From the NCBI RefSeq assembly GCF_026745355.1, contig NC_079209.1, positions 4,324,507 to 4,388,506 of the forward strand: DNA of 64,000 bases, in the 5' to 3' direction. The translations under genes were made by a program, and so were the position numbers. Shown here piece by piece: positions 22,961-34,600 of the stretch (the stretch's first letter is position 1; every line of letters starts with the position of its first letter). Under the pieces are notes generated by a model. That model had not been told where the DNA came from and searched no databases. It saw only the letters and a list, made by a program, of their open reading frames with translations. Origin of the DNA: Beta vulgaris subsp. vulgaris (lineage: Eukaryota > Streptophyta > Magnoliopsida > Caryophyllales > Amaranthaceae).

Positions 22961-22975
22961 CGGAGGGAATAGTAT
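22440..22975. mobile_element. MITE-containing insertion upstream of the P450, with 38-nt poly-A tract
   Basis: Between module sequences there is a Stowaway-like MITE (about 22519-22780) with inverted ends 'ttccttcgttctgtttta' and 'agaacagaacggaggaa'. A second fragment of the same type follows, then a run of about 38 A (22922-22959) and 'gcggaggga'. The A tract is within the P450 5' flank and could be prone to length error. Confidence 0.6.
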
Positions 22976-22984
22976 TTAGTAGCG

Positions 22985-23610
22985 TGCCCATGCGAATTAG
23001 CTTAGTTATTCTATCTCATGTTGTTTGGTTCCATTCAAAACGGGTTGTAAAGGGGTCAAAGAGGGTTATTTCGGGTTTGGGCTGACTTCTGGTCGGCTCA
23101 TAAACAGTATTCAATCGTCATCTTGGGTTGGCCTTGTTCAAGTTCGTGGTGAATTCAGATCAAATCAGAATCCGCATCTGGTCATCTTAGCTCAGGTTAT
23201 ATTTATCTCCTATATCCATTCATTTCAAATATAATAAGCATACTATCACAACATATATCTTTTTAAATGATTATAACAAGTCAGGTCATTTATGGACTTA
23301 AATCTGATTCATTTTGTTATTGGTCGGGTTGTAATCGGATCAATAATGACTGATCAGGTTGAAAACAGGTCGAGTCAAATGGGTCACGGTTCGTAATCGA
23401 TTTGGTTATGTCTGTAATTTATCGTGCTGAAAACAATTTTCGTGTTGTTATGGGTCGGGTCAATAACGAGTTTGGTTGTGATCGAATTGGGTCAAGATTA
23501 TCAAGCCAAATTCATCTTCTAGGATGAGTTCGAGTCGTTTCTAATCACCACTTCTCGGGTTACTATCAGGTCGAATAGTAGTCGATTTTGTAGGTTGGGT
23601 CAGACGCGCG
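22985..23610. repeat. GGTC/GGGTC-rich spacer at the unit 2 / unit 3 junction
   Basis: Second copy of the spacer at 8580-9095. It runs directly into TSJT1 intron 3 sequence at about 23612, marking where unit 3 starts. The 69-aa ORF in it is not recognisable. Confidence 0.55.
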
Positions 23611-23861
23611 ACAACTGTAAATATGATATTTTACCACTTTGAATGTTATTCAAACCTAAAAGGATCCTCTAAATATAGAGCTGGATAGGTAGCTACGCAA
23701 CATATAAAGGACAATTTTTTTTTGTTGCAAACCTAAAGGCCAAAAGTATTGATAGTGCCATTGAACGATAGCTGACACTACTTGCTTACAAATGGCATTT
23801 CACCACTTGTCACCTTCCTAATTATATTTGCGCAAAAACTCTACATATGCAAGATTGGGAA

Positions 23862-24820
23862 TAGAGATGGCAACGGGTCGGATCTGGACCGGGTCCAGGT
23901 GGACCCGGATCCAGACCCGTTTTCAGACCCTGGATCCAGATCCGACCCGGATCCGCCGGGTCTAAGGAAGTTGACCCAGATCCATATCCAACGGATCCTG
24001 CGGATCCGGGTCCAACAACGGGTCCAAAAACGGATCCGACTCTTATTTCATGCAATTTCATGCAAAACAGATCTCGAAATTCTTTTCAGTACTCATTCCA
24101 AAAAAAAAAAAAAAAAAAACACAACATTTTTTTACTAGCCACAAAAATATCTTTTACCCGTCAAAAGTCTTAAGAGAAGTCTTTAAGTATCAAAACCTAA
24201 TCCAAGACTTTGTCCTAACACTTTGTTTGAGTCTTGGTAAAAAAAAGTTCAAATACCCCCAGAAAACTCCAGTCTGCAAAAATGGCGAAATCGAAGGTGA
24301 AGACAAACCCTAATATAAACCTCTCAAAATGGGTAAACACAAGCTCTACGCTTGCAAAATCGGAACTGGTTGAGAACGCGCGGCAAAGCTGTCGCCGGAA
24401 CTGATGCAGAAACTTGCCGGAACTGGTGCAGAAAGGCGCCGGAATTTGTTGATGAACACGCTGCACGCAGGTCGCAGCCTCGCTTAGGCAGAAGGCAAAT
24501 AAGAGAGTTAGGGTTTTAGGCTTCTAGTTTTTACGTGTTAAATGTTTAGGCAGAAGGCAGACTATAGTCTTTATAAGACTTGGGACTTGGGCGTTAAAAT
24601 GGACCAGCCAGCCCAATGTGGGTTTTTTTTTTTTAAAAAAAACGGATCTGCGGATCCGGGTCCGGGTCTATTGTACAGATCCGGACCCGGATCTGTGATC
24701 TGACAAGTGGACCCGGATCCGACCCGGATCCAACGGGTCCAAAATTTTAGGCTCCAGACCCGGAAAAACGGATTCGGGTCCACGGATCCGGGCCGGGTCC
24801 AGGATCCGCTGCCATCTCTA
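23862..24820. mobile_element. Non-autonomous hAT element with GGATCC/GGGTCC subterminal repeats
   Basis: 959 bp with terminal inverted repeats TAGAGATGGCA ... TGCCATCTCTA and a perfect 8-bp target duplication ATTGGGAA (23854-23861 and 24821-24828), as expected for hAT. The empty-site sequence is confirmed by intron 3 of the other units. Both subterminal regions (about 23870-24035 and 24640-24810) are packed with 'ggatccgggtcc'-type motifs, which may be transposase-binding sites. No transposase is encoded; ORFs across the repeats are non-coding. Confidence 0.9.
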
Positions 24821-25027
24821 ATTGGGAATGCATTAGGATCTTCTCTATTTATTTTCATTAATAATATCCTATGTAAAGATGAAGACACCTAATTTAGTAA
24901 AATAATATATTCTCGAAAAACATCACCATTTTTTTACTTTATACATTTGCAACCATTAATCTAAGAAATGGATCATCTATTTGCTTTATAATATAGTGAA
25001 TATCCCCAATCAGACAAATATGTTAAC

Positions 25028-25432
25028 TGTTTGGGCTTATTTCCTGGTACAAGCTTACCAAGGATAATCCAGCCCATTAAATGCCTTGGAGCCTCCAGTG
25101 GGCCCCACCTGTGATGGTGCATTCCAGCTGTCAGTGCCCCCAGCTGGCCTACAGTTGGGATATCCCAAGCACTATAAATACTCAACCCCCTCATCAATGA
25201 GAAGGTATTGAATTCTTACCTAAAAACCAGAGCATCTCTCTCTAGACTTTATCTCTCTAAGCTTGATCACTGACTTGAGCGTCGGAGAGGCGATCCCGGA
25301 ACCACCCCCGGGGCAGTCTAACCATTACTTTTGCAGGATTCCGGCGTACGGACTTGGAACTCAGGACATTCGAATCTGACCCGGTACTCCCTAAGCAAAG
25401 GAATCGGAACCCTTAATTTCTAGACAGAAACA
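25028..25432 (+). repeat. 5' LTR of gypsy element 1
   Basis: TGTTTGGGC ... CAGAAACA, with TATA box 'ctataaata' at about 25172-25180. Nearly identical to 31014-31420. Confidence 0.94.
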
Positions 25433-25435
25433 GTT

Positions 25436-25453
25436 TGGCGCCGTCTGTGGGGA
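25436..25453 (+). other. Primer-binding site of gypsy element 1
   Basis: TGGCGCCGTCTGTGGGGA, 3 bp after the LTR. It is identical in the element at 59680 and is the type found in plant Tat/Athila elements. Confidence 0.85.
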
Positions 25454-25529
25454 AGGTACAAAAGGTTACTTCGCCACCACTCACTCAGATTTATTCACTC
25501 AGCTACTCAGCTCAGAACGCCAATTGATA

Positions 25530-27310
25530 ATGGCACCAACTAAGAACACTCGCGGCAAGCCAGTCTCCGAGCAGGTCTCTCGGCCAGAGAGAGGCCACTC
25601 GCCCGCACATAACCGGGATCCCCTTATCCCCCGACCGGAGCGAGGCCATTCGCCTGCGCACAACCGAGAGGCCGAGCGGACTGCGTATACTCCCTCACCG
25701 GCTCGGATGGAGTCACTCTACGCGCGCCAAACTTTGGACCCTCGGTCAGTATCCCAGCATATCCAGCATGTGGAGCCTCAGCCGCTCTTTGCGTCTGACC
25801 TGGCCCTTATCACGGCTCAGCTCCAGGAGACATTCCAAAAGGTATGATGGACATGATGGCCATGCTTCAGCAGAGGCAGCCACAACAAGTCGTCCCGCTC
25901 AATCAGCATGAGCCCAGGGAGCGCACGGTCGTCCGCTCTCAGAGGGACAACTCTCGTTCTAATCGAGACCCGCAGCCTAGCCGGCCACGGTCCGATGCGA
26001 GAGACCGAGCCACCGGGAAAGAGAAAAGTCAGCGCGACAGGGGTCGGCCCGTCAGCATGCGGAACCCATGTATCTAAATCCCCAAGGGGGGGTGCGGGTC
26101 GGAAACCCCAAGATGCCCGAGAATTCCTTAACAACAAGAAGCGCCTCAGCCAAGGCTATGACGCTCGGGAGTTCCTCAGGAAGAAAGCAAATGACCGAGA
26201 GGGCCAAGGGGACTCGGCTCATTCTCAGCCCCCTAGGCTAACTGGAGGAGGGCTCAAGTTCCTGATCCCCTTCAGTCAGGAAATCCTAGGGACCCAACCT
26301 CCGGGTAAAATTAAAACCCCCCTGATCGAGCCATTTGCGGGCCTAACCGACCCGAGATCATATGGCTAGTTAATAGGCTCAAATGAGCGTGCAGACAAGT
26401 GCGAGGCCACTTGGTGCCGCTTCTTCCCTACCACCCTTAGAGGTTGGCTCTGAATTGGTTCCAAGAACTGCCGGCGGGGGTCATCACTGACTTCGCCATA
26501 TTGGAGCACACTCTTCATCCATCAGTTCGTAGCGGGAAAGAGGCAAAGAAAAACCAGCCTTCACCTCATGGGGGTGAAGCAAGACAAGAATGAATCCTTG
26601 TCGGACTACATCAAGAGGTTCAACGAAGAGTCTCTCAAAATAACCGACCTACAGGACGCTGTAGCCTTCGCTGCCCTCATGTCCGGCCTCCAACCGGGTC
26701 GGCTCAGATGGTCATTAGCCGAGAATGAAGTCAAAACTTACTCGGAAGCCATGGCTCGGGCTCAAAGATTCATCCAAGCAACGGATATCTGCCGTTACTC
26801 GGACGAGGTTGGCAAGAAAAGGAAGGATGAAGGGAATCACGTGGGTCAGCCTAAGCATCAAAGAACAGGGGGCCGAGGGGATCGGCTCACTGATAATGGC
26901 AACGACCCCCGATTCAATAAAAACCGGAAGGAAATCTACTTTGGCATCCGGGAACAAAAATTGGCTTCCCAGGCCAACGCCCATCTGGACGTCATCGTCT
27001 CGGAGGGACAAAAGTTTGTGGTGTGACTACCACAAGGAATGTGGTCACACCACCAACGACTGTCGGGAGCTCAAGAAATCCTTGAACGGTCTGGCCGACC
27101 AGGGCAAGCTCAACCACTACCTCAAGCTTCGAGCGAGGAAAAGGGAAAGCAAAAGGTGGGTCAGTCGAACAGTGGGACACCGAAGGCTTCATTGGTGTCA
27201 TCGCTGGGGATTTGCGTCGGGAGGCCTAACCGGCCGAGCGCGCAAGGCTCACCTCCAGAACCTTAAACATCAGGTGCTTGATGTTCAGCTCCCCCGAGCT
27301 AGCTGCCCGT
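25530..27310 (+). pseudogene. Gypsy element 1 gag
   Basis: It starts MAPTKNTRGK and has an Arg/Pro/Ser-rich N-terminal region with a repeated 'RPERGHSPAHNR'. The gag core follows in shifted frames ('MGVKQDKNESLSDYIKRFNEE', 'MSGLQPGRL'). A zinc-knuckle-like 'CDYHKECGHTTNDCRELK' lies at about 27020. At least three frame changes occur (25847, about 26369-26568, about 27026). Confidence 0.82.
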
Positions 27311-27369
27311 CATGACATTTGGGGAACCAGTCGGACGTTGCGTGTTCCGCACGACGACCCCTTGTCATC

Positions 27370-29910
27370 GAGCTCAAGGTAGCGAATACAAAGGTGAAGA
27401 GGGTATTGGTAGATAGCGGCTCATCCGCTGATATAATCACCCTGACTGCCTCAAAAAGCTGAATACACCGAACGGGATGTTACCCCCATGGCTCAGCCGC
27501 TCATAGGCTTCGGGGGAACTCTGTCCACCCGGTCGGATCAATAAAATTACCCACTCGGATGGGGGAAAAGGGTAAGGGGAGAAGCCTACCGATCGACTTC
27601 TTGGTGGTAGACATCCCTTTGCCTTACAACATAATAATGGGGAGGCCCATGCTAAACAAGGCCAAGGCCGCCATCTCCACCTACCAGCTCCTCTTGCAGT
27701 TTGAGACTGATGACGGGAAGGTAGGAAAAATTCAAGGCGACCAACAGGCCGCAAGAGAGTGCTATGTGAATAGCCTCAAAAATACCGACGTCCAAAAGGA
27801 CTCGGACAACGACGTCCAAAAGGACTCGAAAAAAAGAAAGTATGAAGGGGGTCAGCCCTCAACGAGCCTCGGGGTGTACATAACTGAAAACCCCAAGCAA
27901 TATGAACGTCCTCAACCAGCCGAAGAGGACGAAGAAGTCGGATCGGCCAGGACCCCGGTCGGACTGTCAGGGTAGGCAAGGCCATGGACCCGCAAACAAG
28001 GCAAGATATCATCCAAGTGCTACGGAGTACCAAGATGTCTTTGCCTATGAGGCCACAGAAATGCCGGGGCTCGACCCGAAAATCATGTGCCATGAGCTTA
28101 ACATCAAAGAGGGGTTCAGACCTATCAAGCAGAAGCTCAGGCACCAAGGTCCCGAAAGAAATGCCGCGGCAGCAGCAGAAGTCAAGAAGCTGCTCGAGGC
28201 GGGTTTTATAGAAGAGTGTCAATACTCGGAATGGCTGGCCAATGTGGTTTTGGTCAAAAAGCCGAGTGGGGCATGGCGAATGTGTGTCGATTTCACCGAC
28301 TTAAACAAAGCCTGCCCAAAAGACAATCACCCTTTGCCAAAGATCGATAGGCTGGTCGATTCAACGGCAGGGCACGCCCTTCTCAGCTTCATGGATGCAA
28401 ATGCCGGCTATCACCAATTCCCATGGCCGAGAAGGATAGGGTTCATACTGCGTTCATCACTCCTCAGGGTGTCTACTGCTACAAAATGATGCCATTCGGC
28501 CTCAAAAATGCCGGGGCGACATATCAGCGTACCGTGAACAAGATCTTCAGCGACCAATTGGGTCGGAACATTGAGGTATATGTTGACGACATGATTGTCA
28601 AAAGCAAGGCCCAGTCGGATCATCCTGAAGATCTGAAAGAAACGCTGAGCACCCTAAGGAAGTATCGCATGATGCTCAACCCTAAAAAATGCGTCTTCGG
28701 CGTCAAAGGGGGAAAATGCCTCGGATTTTTAGTAGATGAGAGAGGTATAGAGGCCAACCCGGACAAAATCAAAGCGGTCTTAGAAATGAAATCGCCTCGG
28801 AATGTACGGGAAGTACAGCGCCTAACCGGCTGCTTGGCGGCCCTCGGCCGGTTCCTCTCCCGGTCGGCCGATAAAAGTTGTGCATCCTAGCTGGAGCCAC
28901 CTCAATCCTTGCCAAGTCCGACTCACAACTTATAGTGGGTCAGATTTCCGGAGACTATGAGGCCAAAGAGGACAACATGAGGATGTACTTGGCCAAAGCC
29001 CGAGCTGTCATTGCAAGGTTGTCCGGATTCCGGATCACCCACATTCCTAGATCGGAAAACCAGCAGGCCGATGCACTGGCTCGGATGGCTAGTTCTGCTG
29101 AGGGGTCGGCCCCCAGAACCATTACTTGGGAAGTGTTGAAGGAACCTAGCATAAATGCTAAGGAGCAGCTCGTACTCAACCGCTCCTCAAACTGGATGGC
29201 CGAAATTGTGGAGTACTTGCGAGACGGGACCTTACCCAGCGATCCTAAAGAAGCCGACCGGGTTAAGCATAAGTCTGGTTGGTTCTTGTGGCATGAAAGG
29301 CAGCTCTATAAAAAGTCTTTCACTCATCCCCTCCTCAAGTGTATAACTCCCGAGGAAGGAAATTATGTCCTCCGAGAAATACACCAAGGAGCCTGTGGAA
29401 GCCACCAAGGGGGTCGGACTATTGCCAGAAAGGCGCTAAGAGCAGGATATTATTGGCCTACCTTAAAGGCTGATGCCTCGGACTTAGTCCGACGGTGTCC
29501 CTCCTGCCAGATTCACTCGGACATACCAAGGGCGCCGGCCACTCCCCTCACCACCATTCAAGCAGTCCTGCCTTTCGACAAGTGGGGCATGGACCTGCTC
29601 GGACCTTTCCCCATGGCTTCTGGGCAAAGGAAGTTCCTGATTGTGGCAATTGATTATTTCACCAAGTGGACCGAAGCCGAGCCACTGGCGTCAATTACTG
29701 ACAAGCAGGTTCAGTTGTTCATATGGAGGAACATCATTACCCGGTTCGGAATTCCAAGAGCCTTGGTATCAGACAATGGCCAACAATTCAACAGCGGGCC
29801 GACTCGAGAGTATTGCGCCCGGTTCGGCATTCAAACAAGGTTCTCGGCAGTCTCCCGTCCTCAAACCAACGGGCACCGGGTCGGACAAGCATGGGGCTCA
29901 TTGGCCCCTC
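27370..29910 (+). pseudogene. Gypsy element 1 pol: protease, RT, RNase H remnant, truncated integrase
   Basis: Protease 'VLVDSGSSADIITL' lies at about 27400. RT covers about 28200-28860, with 'WRMCVDFTDLNKACPKD', 'DANAGYHQF' and catalytic 'YVDDMIVKS' (about 28579). The frame then jumps from 'GRFLSRSADKS' straight into the distal RNase H 'SDSQLIVGQISGDYEAKE' and 'HIPRSENQQADALARMA', so most of RNase H is deleted. Integrase follows: zinc region 'HQGACGSHQGGRTIARKALRAGYYWP', 'CPSCQIH', core 'WGMDLLGPFPM' and 'LVSDNGQQFNSG'. It breaks off after 'RPQTNGH', before the catalytic Glu, where the 3' repeats begin. Confidence 0.88.
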
Positions 29911-30262
29911 ATCCGAGCCGCGTCCACCTAGCTCGGCCCTTGGAGGCACTCCTCCTTGGTTGAGTAAGTCTCCTAAGTCCCAGATTGACTTAGCGAGAGC
30001 AGGCACCGGCTTGGACGAGCATGGGGCTCATTGGCCCCTCATCCGAGCCGCGTCCACCTAGCTCGGCCCTTGGAGGCACTCCTCGGTTGAGTAAATATCC
30101 TAAGTCACAGATTGACTTAGCGAGAGCAGGCACCGGCTCGGACAAGCATGGGGCTCATTAGCCCCTCATCCGAGCCGCGTTCAACCGGCTCGGCCTAAGG
30201 AGGCCCTCCTTGACTGACTAAGCGAACGAGCACACCGGCTCGGACAACCATTGGACTCATTG
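29870..30262 (+). repeat. About 3.5 tandem copies of a 100-130 bp unit in the gypsy 3' region
   Basis: Each unit starts 'gcaccgg-tcgga(c)' and contains 'catggggctcattggcccctc' and 'agccgcgt'. Starts are near 29873, 30003, 30130 and 30230. The array begins exactly where integrase is lost. Confidence 0.85.
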
Positions 30263-30282
30263 GTCCCTAGGCCGAGCCGTAC

Positions 30283-30895
30283 ACTCAAGCCACCCCTCTC
30301 CTTGGGGAGACCGGGTCGGCACTCAAGCCACCCCTCTCCTAAGGGAGACCGGGTCGGCACCCCTGTCATCCCTCTCCTTGAGGAGACCGGGTCGGCACTC
30401 AAGCCATCCCTCTCCTTGAGGAGACCGGGTCGGCACTCAAGCCACCCCTCTCCTTGGGGAGACCGGGTCGGCACTCAAGCCACCCCTCTCCTAAGGGAGA
30501 CCGGGTCGGCACCCCTGTCATCCCTCTCCTTGAGGAGACCGGGTCGGCACTCAAGCCATCCCTCTCCTTGAGGAGACCGGGTCGGCACTCAAGCCACCCC
30601 TCTCCTTGGGGAGACCGGGTCGGCACTCAAGCCACCCCTCTCCTAAGGGAGACCGGGTCGGCACTCCTGTCATCCCTCTCCTTGAGGAGACCGGGTCGGC
30701 ACTCAAGCCATCCCTCTCCTTGAGGAGACCGGGTCGGCACTCAAGCCATCCCTCTCCTTGAGGAGACCGGGTCGGCACTCAAGCCACCCCTCTCCTCGAG
30801 GAGACCGGGTCGGCACTCAAGCCACCCTTCCCTTTGAGGAGATCGGGTCGGCACTCAAGCCACCCCTCTCCTTGAGAAGACTGGGTCGGCACGTG
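30283..30895 (+). repeat. 38-bp minisatellite with 152-bp higher-order period
   Basis: About 16 copies of a 38-bp unit ('gagaccgggtcggcactcaa', then 'gccacccctctccttgag'). Groups of four variants repeat as a 152-bp higher-order unit starting at 30283, 30435 and 30587, with a diverged fourth. Both strands are open in some frames only because the unit lacks stops; no gene is implied. Confidence 0.9.
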
Positions 30896-31013
30896 CCCTC
30901 CTTTCCTGCCTAAGAAGCAGGGCAACCTGGGTTCCAAACTGCCTAGGTTCCGCCACAAACGGGAAATATTTCAGCAAGGCCTCGATATTTCCCATTCCTG
31001 GCGTGGGGCTAAT

Positions 31014-31420
31014 TGTTTGGGCTTATTTCCTGGTACAAGCTTACCAAGGATAATCCAGCCCATTAAATGCCTTGGAGCCTCCAGTGGGCCCCACCTGTGA
31101 TGGTGCATTCCAGCTGTCAATGCCCCCCAGCTGGCCTACAGTTGGGATATCCCAAGCACTATAAATACTCAACCCCCTCATCAATGAGAAGGTATTGAAT
31201 TCTTACCTAAAAAACCAGAGCATCTCTCTCTAGACTTTATCTCTCTAAGCTTGATCACTGACTTGAGCGTCGGAGAGGCGATCCCGGAACCACCCCCGGG
31301 GCAGTCTAACCATTACTTTTGCAGGATTCCGGCGTACGGACTTGGAACTCAGGACATTCGAATCTGACCCGGTACTCCCTAAGCAAAGGAATCGGAACCC
31401 TTAATTTCTAGACAGAAACA
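31014..31420 (+). repeat. 3' LTR of gypsy element 1
   Basis: 407 bp, TGTTTGGGC ... CAGAAACA, followed directly by the target duplication TTAAC. Confidence 0.94.
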
Positions 31421-31545
31421 TTAACAAAACAAGATTGATCATAAGCTAATTTAGGTTAGTATTATTAGTGGTAATTGTAGGATGTATGTTCCATAGTGAA
31501 GTAGGGCTAAGAGCGTTAGGCATCCGAAAAAATAAAATTAGGAGC

Positions 31546-31655
31546 AAGATGGCAGGGGAACGGAGCCATGTTTGATCCATTTTGTAGCACTAGAATTTTT
31601 GAAGTAGCTGCACTTCTGTGAGCTTGTTAGCTTATAGTGAAGTGTAACATTGTGA
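31546..31655 (-). pseudogene. P450 5' relic (unit 3), fused to TSJT1 exon 4
   Basis: 'aggagcaagatggcagggg', 'gccatgtttgatccatttt' and 'agcactagaatttttgaag' match codons 1 to about 10 and the 5' flank of the P450 at 22200-22290. The flank continues at about 34863-35165 beyond an insertion. Exon 4 of TSJT1 and P450 exon 1 are joined at an A-rich microhomology (about 31535-31545), so the DNA between them was deleted. Confidence 0.8.
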
Positions 31656-34600
31656 CTTGCATTTTGATAGACGTGTCGTATACCTAACAAAAATAAATAG
31701 CATAACTATCTTATTTTGATAGGATAAGTGACGGTCGATCCCACATAGAGAAATTTGTTCTATGATTATCTTTAAATAATGGTAAGACTACAGGAGATTA
31801 ACATTAATAATGGTCGAGTGAACTATATACTAATCAATATATAAACGGTTTTTTCACCAAATACCCCCGAGTTTTCGGTTTATTCACGAGGTACCCTCGC
31901 ACTTTTGAAAATACACGGGGTACTCCTTAGTCTCATAATAATACACCCAAATGCCCCTAAAGACTAACGATAGTTAACGTTGTTAGTCTTAATCTTGATT
32001 AAACCCTAATTAACCCTAATTAACCTAACTAAATCTTAACTTCTAATCCTAACTCCTAACCCCTAACCTTAAACCCTACCCCTCCCACCACCCTTTTCCC
32101 CTCCCTGACCCCAGCAGCCACCACACCCTGCCCCCTCCCCCACCCCCGCAGCCCCCCCCCCTCCACCAGTCCACCACCCTAGCAACGCCCCCTCCCTCCC
32201 CCAATCCCCCCATCCCCTCGTCGTCAATTCTGCAGCCATCCCTCCTCCCCGTCAGTTTCGACCTCTCTCTCGCCAGATTCGACCACTCTCTTGCCCAGAT
32301 TCGACCTCTTTCGCCCAGATTCGACCTTTTTCGTCCAAATACGACTCTCTCCTTCGCCATTGAAGGTAAAACAAGCTCTCTTTCTCTCTCCTCGAAAAGG
32401 TGCTTTTAGGGTTGCAGCAGAGAGATGACTCTCTCCTTCGCCATCGAAGCTAAAGCCAGTTGTGAGCCCAAAAACCGACTTAGGGGGTGCGGAATTCGAC
32501 GAGTTTGGGGTGAAGGGTGCGAAAATCGACGAGGGTGAGGGGTAGGGGTGTGAAAATCGAATTTGGAAGCTGTAAGGGGTGAGAGAGGAGGGAGTTGTTG
32601 GGGGTGGGGAAGGAGGTGGTGGTTGATGGGGTGGGGTGGGGGTGGAGGTGGTGGTTGCTGGGGTATGATGGGGGCAGAGGTGGTGGCTGTTGGGGTAGAG
32701 GAGAGGGCAGAGTTGGTAGCTGTTGGGGTGGAGGAGGGGCAGGGGTGATAGGAAGATAGGGGAGGGTAGGGTTAGGGTTTGGATTTATGCCGTTAGGGGT
32801 TATTGTTAGAAGATAGGATTTAGTCGGGTTAATTAGGATTTAAGATAGAAAAGTAGGGTTAATAACTAACGGCAGTTAACGTCGTTAGTCATTAAGAGCA
32901 TTTGAGTGTATTATAGTGAAACTGAGGGGTACCCCGTGTATTATCAAAAGTGTGAGGGTACCTCGTGAATAAATCGAAAACTCAGGGGTATTTGGTGAAA
33001 AAACCAATATATAAAAAAAGACTCTAGAGTTAAGGATCCGCATCACTAGCATGAAGTAATACAATAAAATTCCTATCCCAAACTAATCAATTAAATGCAC
33101 ACAAGGAAGAGTACACCCTATAAAGTACCACAAACATCTCCAAGTATCTATGTCTTCCTTAATATGTACTCAAGCCTACTCCCATGGAATATGCAAACTA
33201 AAGACATTAAACGCGACATTCTAACTTCCTAACAATCCATTCTACCTACTCCAACGAATAATTTCATCTCCTTAATTGAAATACCCCAAATCCGTCAAAA
33301 GTCAATTGTCGTTGTGATCAAGACAATGAAATAATAACAATACTAATTATTCTTAATCTAGTATTGAAATATTTACAATCAATTAAGCAAAAACAATTAA
33401 TTTGGGAATATAAAAAAATAATCATGAATTAATTCATACTAGAGTTCAACTTAACAATAGATAAAAGAATTACTCAAGCATAATTGAAACAAGTAAACAA
33501 GTTAGAGAATAATAATTAAAATTCATAATAGAAAACAAAAGAAAAGAAGGAAAAAATAAATACTTGAATTGATGGAAAAAAGATAGTCTTGAAGAACAAT
33601 GAAGGTCTACAAGTTTCTCTTTCTAACTTTTCTCTAGAAATCCTAAAAAGTGTATACAATAAAGCTCTCTCCCGTCATTATTCAACAAATAAAAAGTATT
33701 TATAACTTTCTAAAATAATAACACCGACATAACAAAACACGTCATGGAGCGAGTAGACCAACACGGGTGTGTCGATAGTGACACGGACGTGTTGACCAGT
33801 AAACATAAAAACTAGTATACGAAAAAAAGCTACTACCTTGAAGAAATCAGTGTGACAAAAACGTGTCAAAAGTGACACGGACGTGTTGTCCTGTAACCGT
33901 CAGATTTCCCAACTCAACTTCAAACAGCTATAAATTTTGATGCAAAGCTTTTTTTGGCGCATGTAGTATATCGTTGGAAAGATCTTCAAGTCTAGTTTCC
34001 AACCAAGTTCGAATTAGCTTATTATCGTTTTTGAGTCAAAAGGTATGAGTAAAATGGTGTAGATATATCGCACGAGTACACAAAGTCATTTGTATCTTCT
34101 TCAATTCCAAACCGTTTTGGGCATATAATATGTCGCTTTGAAGGTAATATAAGTGCCTCGATCATGATTTACATTAAAAGGAGTATAAATACCTGAAATT
34201 ATATCAAAAGACCAAACAACTCGTGAAAGTATTGTAGCTTATAAAAAGGGACCTTTTTTTAATGGGTTATAGAAAGGGACCTAAATATGCATAAATGCAA
34301 TGCAAATTCTCTAATGATACATGAAAATGACCCCTAATATGCAACTAAATGATGTTAGAATATGCACTTATCACATTTTCCAAGAAGAAGAAATGGTGGA
34401 AAAGCCTAGTTCCCAGCCGGGTGTGGTGGTGGCTCGGCGGGGGTTTATCGGGCGCCCGTTCTATGTTGGGAAAATTGGAGGTAGGAACTTTTGGTTTTTC
34501 TTTCCCGGACGGGAACATGGTTTTCCCGGGTGGACGAGCTGTCTGGCCTGGGCGGGCGATTGGACTCTGTTTTGTGCTTTGCATGATTTTATACAGTTTA

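Larger units (their letters stand above)
25028..31420 (+). mobile_element. Ty3/gypsy (Tat-type) retrotransposon, recent but defective
   Basis: 6393 bp with LTRs 25028-25432 and 31014-31420 and a 5-bp target duplication TTAAC (25023-25027 and 31421-31425). The LTRs differ by one substitution and two 1-bp indels, so the insertion is young. Order: primer-binding site, gag with CCHC-like knuckle, protease, RT, RNase H, integrase, then a repeat-rich 3' region. RNase H coming before integrase defines Ty3/gypsy. The tRNA site, the archaeal-type RNase H piece and the long 3' non-coding repeats suggest the Tat lineage. Frames are broken, part of RNase H is deleted and integrase is truncated, so it probably moved with enzymes supplied in trans. 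Confidence 0.94.
23612..31545 (+). pseudogene. TSJT1 relic (unit 3): intron 3 and exon 4 start only
   Basis: The relic pieces are 23612-23861, 24829-25027 and 31421-31545. They match intron 3 of the intact gene ('ttttaccactttgaatgttattca', 'tatgcaagattg', 'attgatcataagctaatt') and the first bases of exon 4 ('ggatgtatgttccatagtgaagtagggctaa'). Exons 1-3 are absent. A hAT element and a gypsy element interrupt it. It ends fused to P450 exon 1 DNA. Confidence 0.85.

Noticed and set aside
25524..29963. Overlapping minus-strand ORFs across the gypsy element
   Set aside because: They mirror the coding frames of gag/pol on + and contain no domains.
30181..30778. Long overlapping ORFs on both strands with repeated motifs
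   Set aside because: They arise from the stop-free 38-bp minisatellite; the same peptide repeats with the DNA period.
30283..30895. CRISPR-like regular repeats
   Set aside because: Units are directly adjacent without unique spacers and lie in a plant retrotransposon.
32076..32748. Gly/Arg-rich and Gly/Trp-rich ORFs
   Set aside because: Low-complexity translations of the C-rich and G-rich arms of the MULE element.
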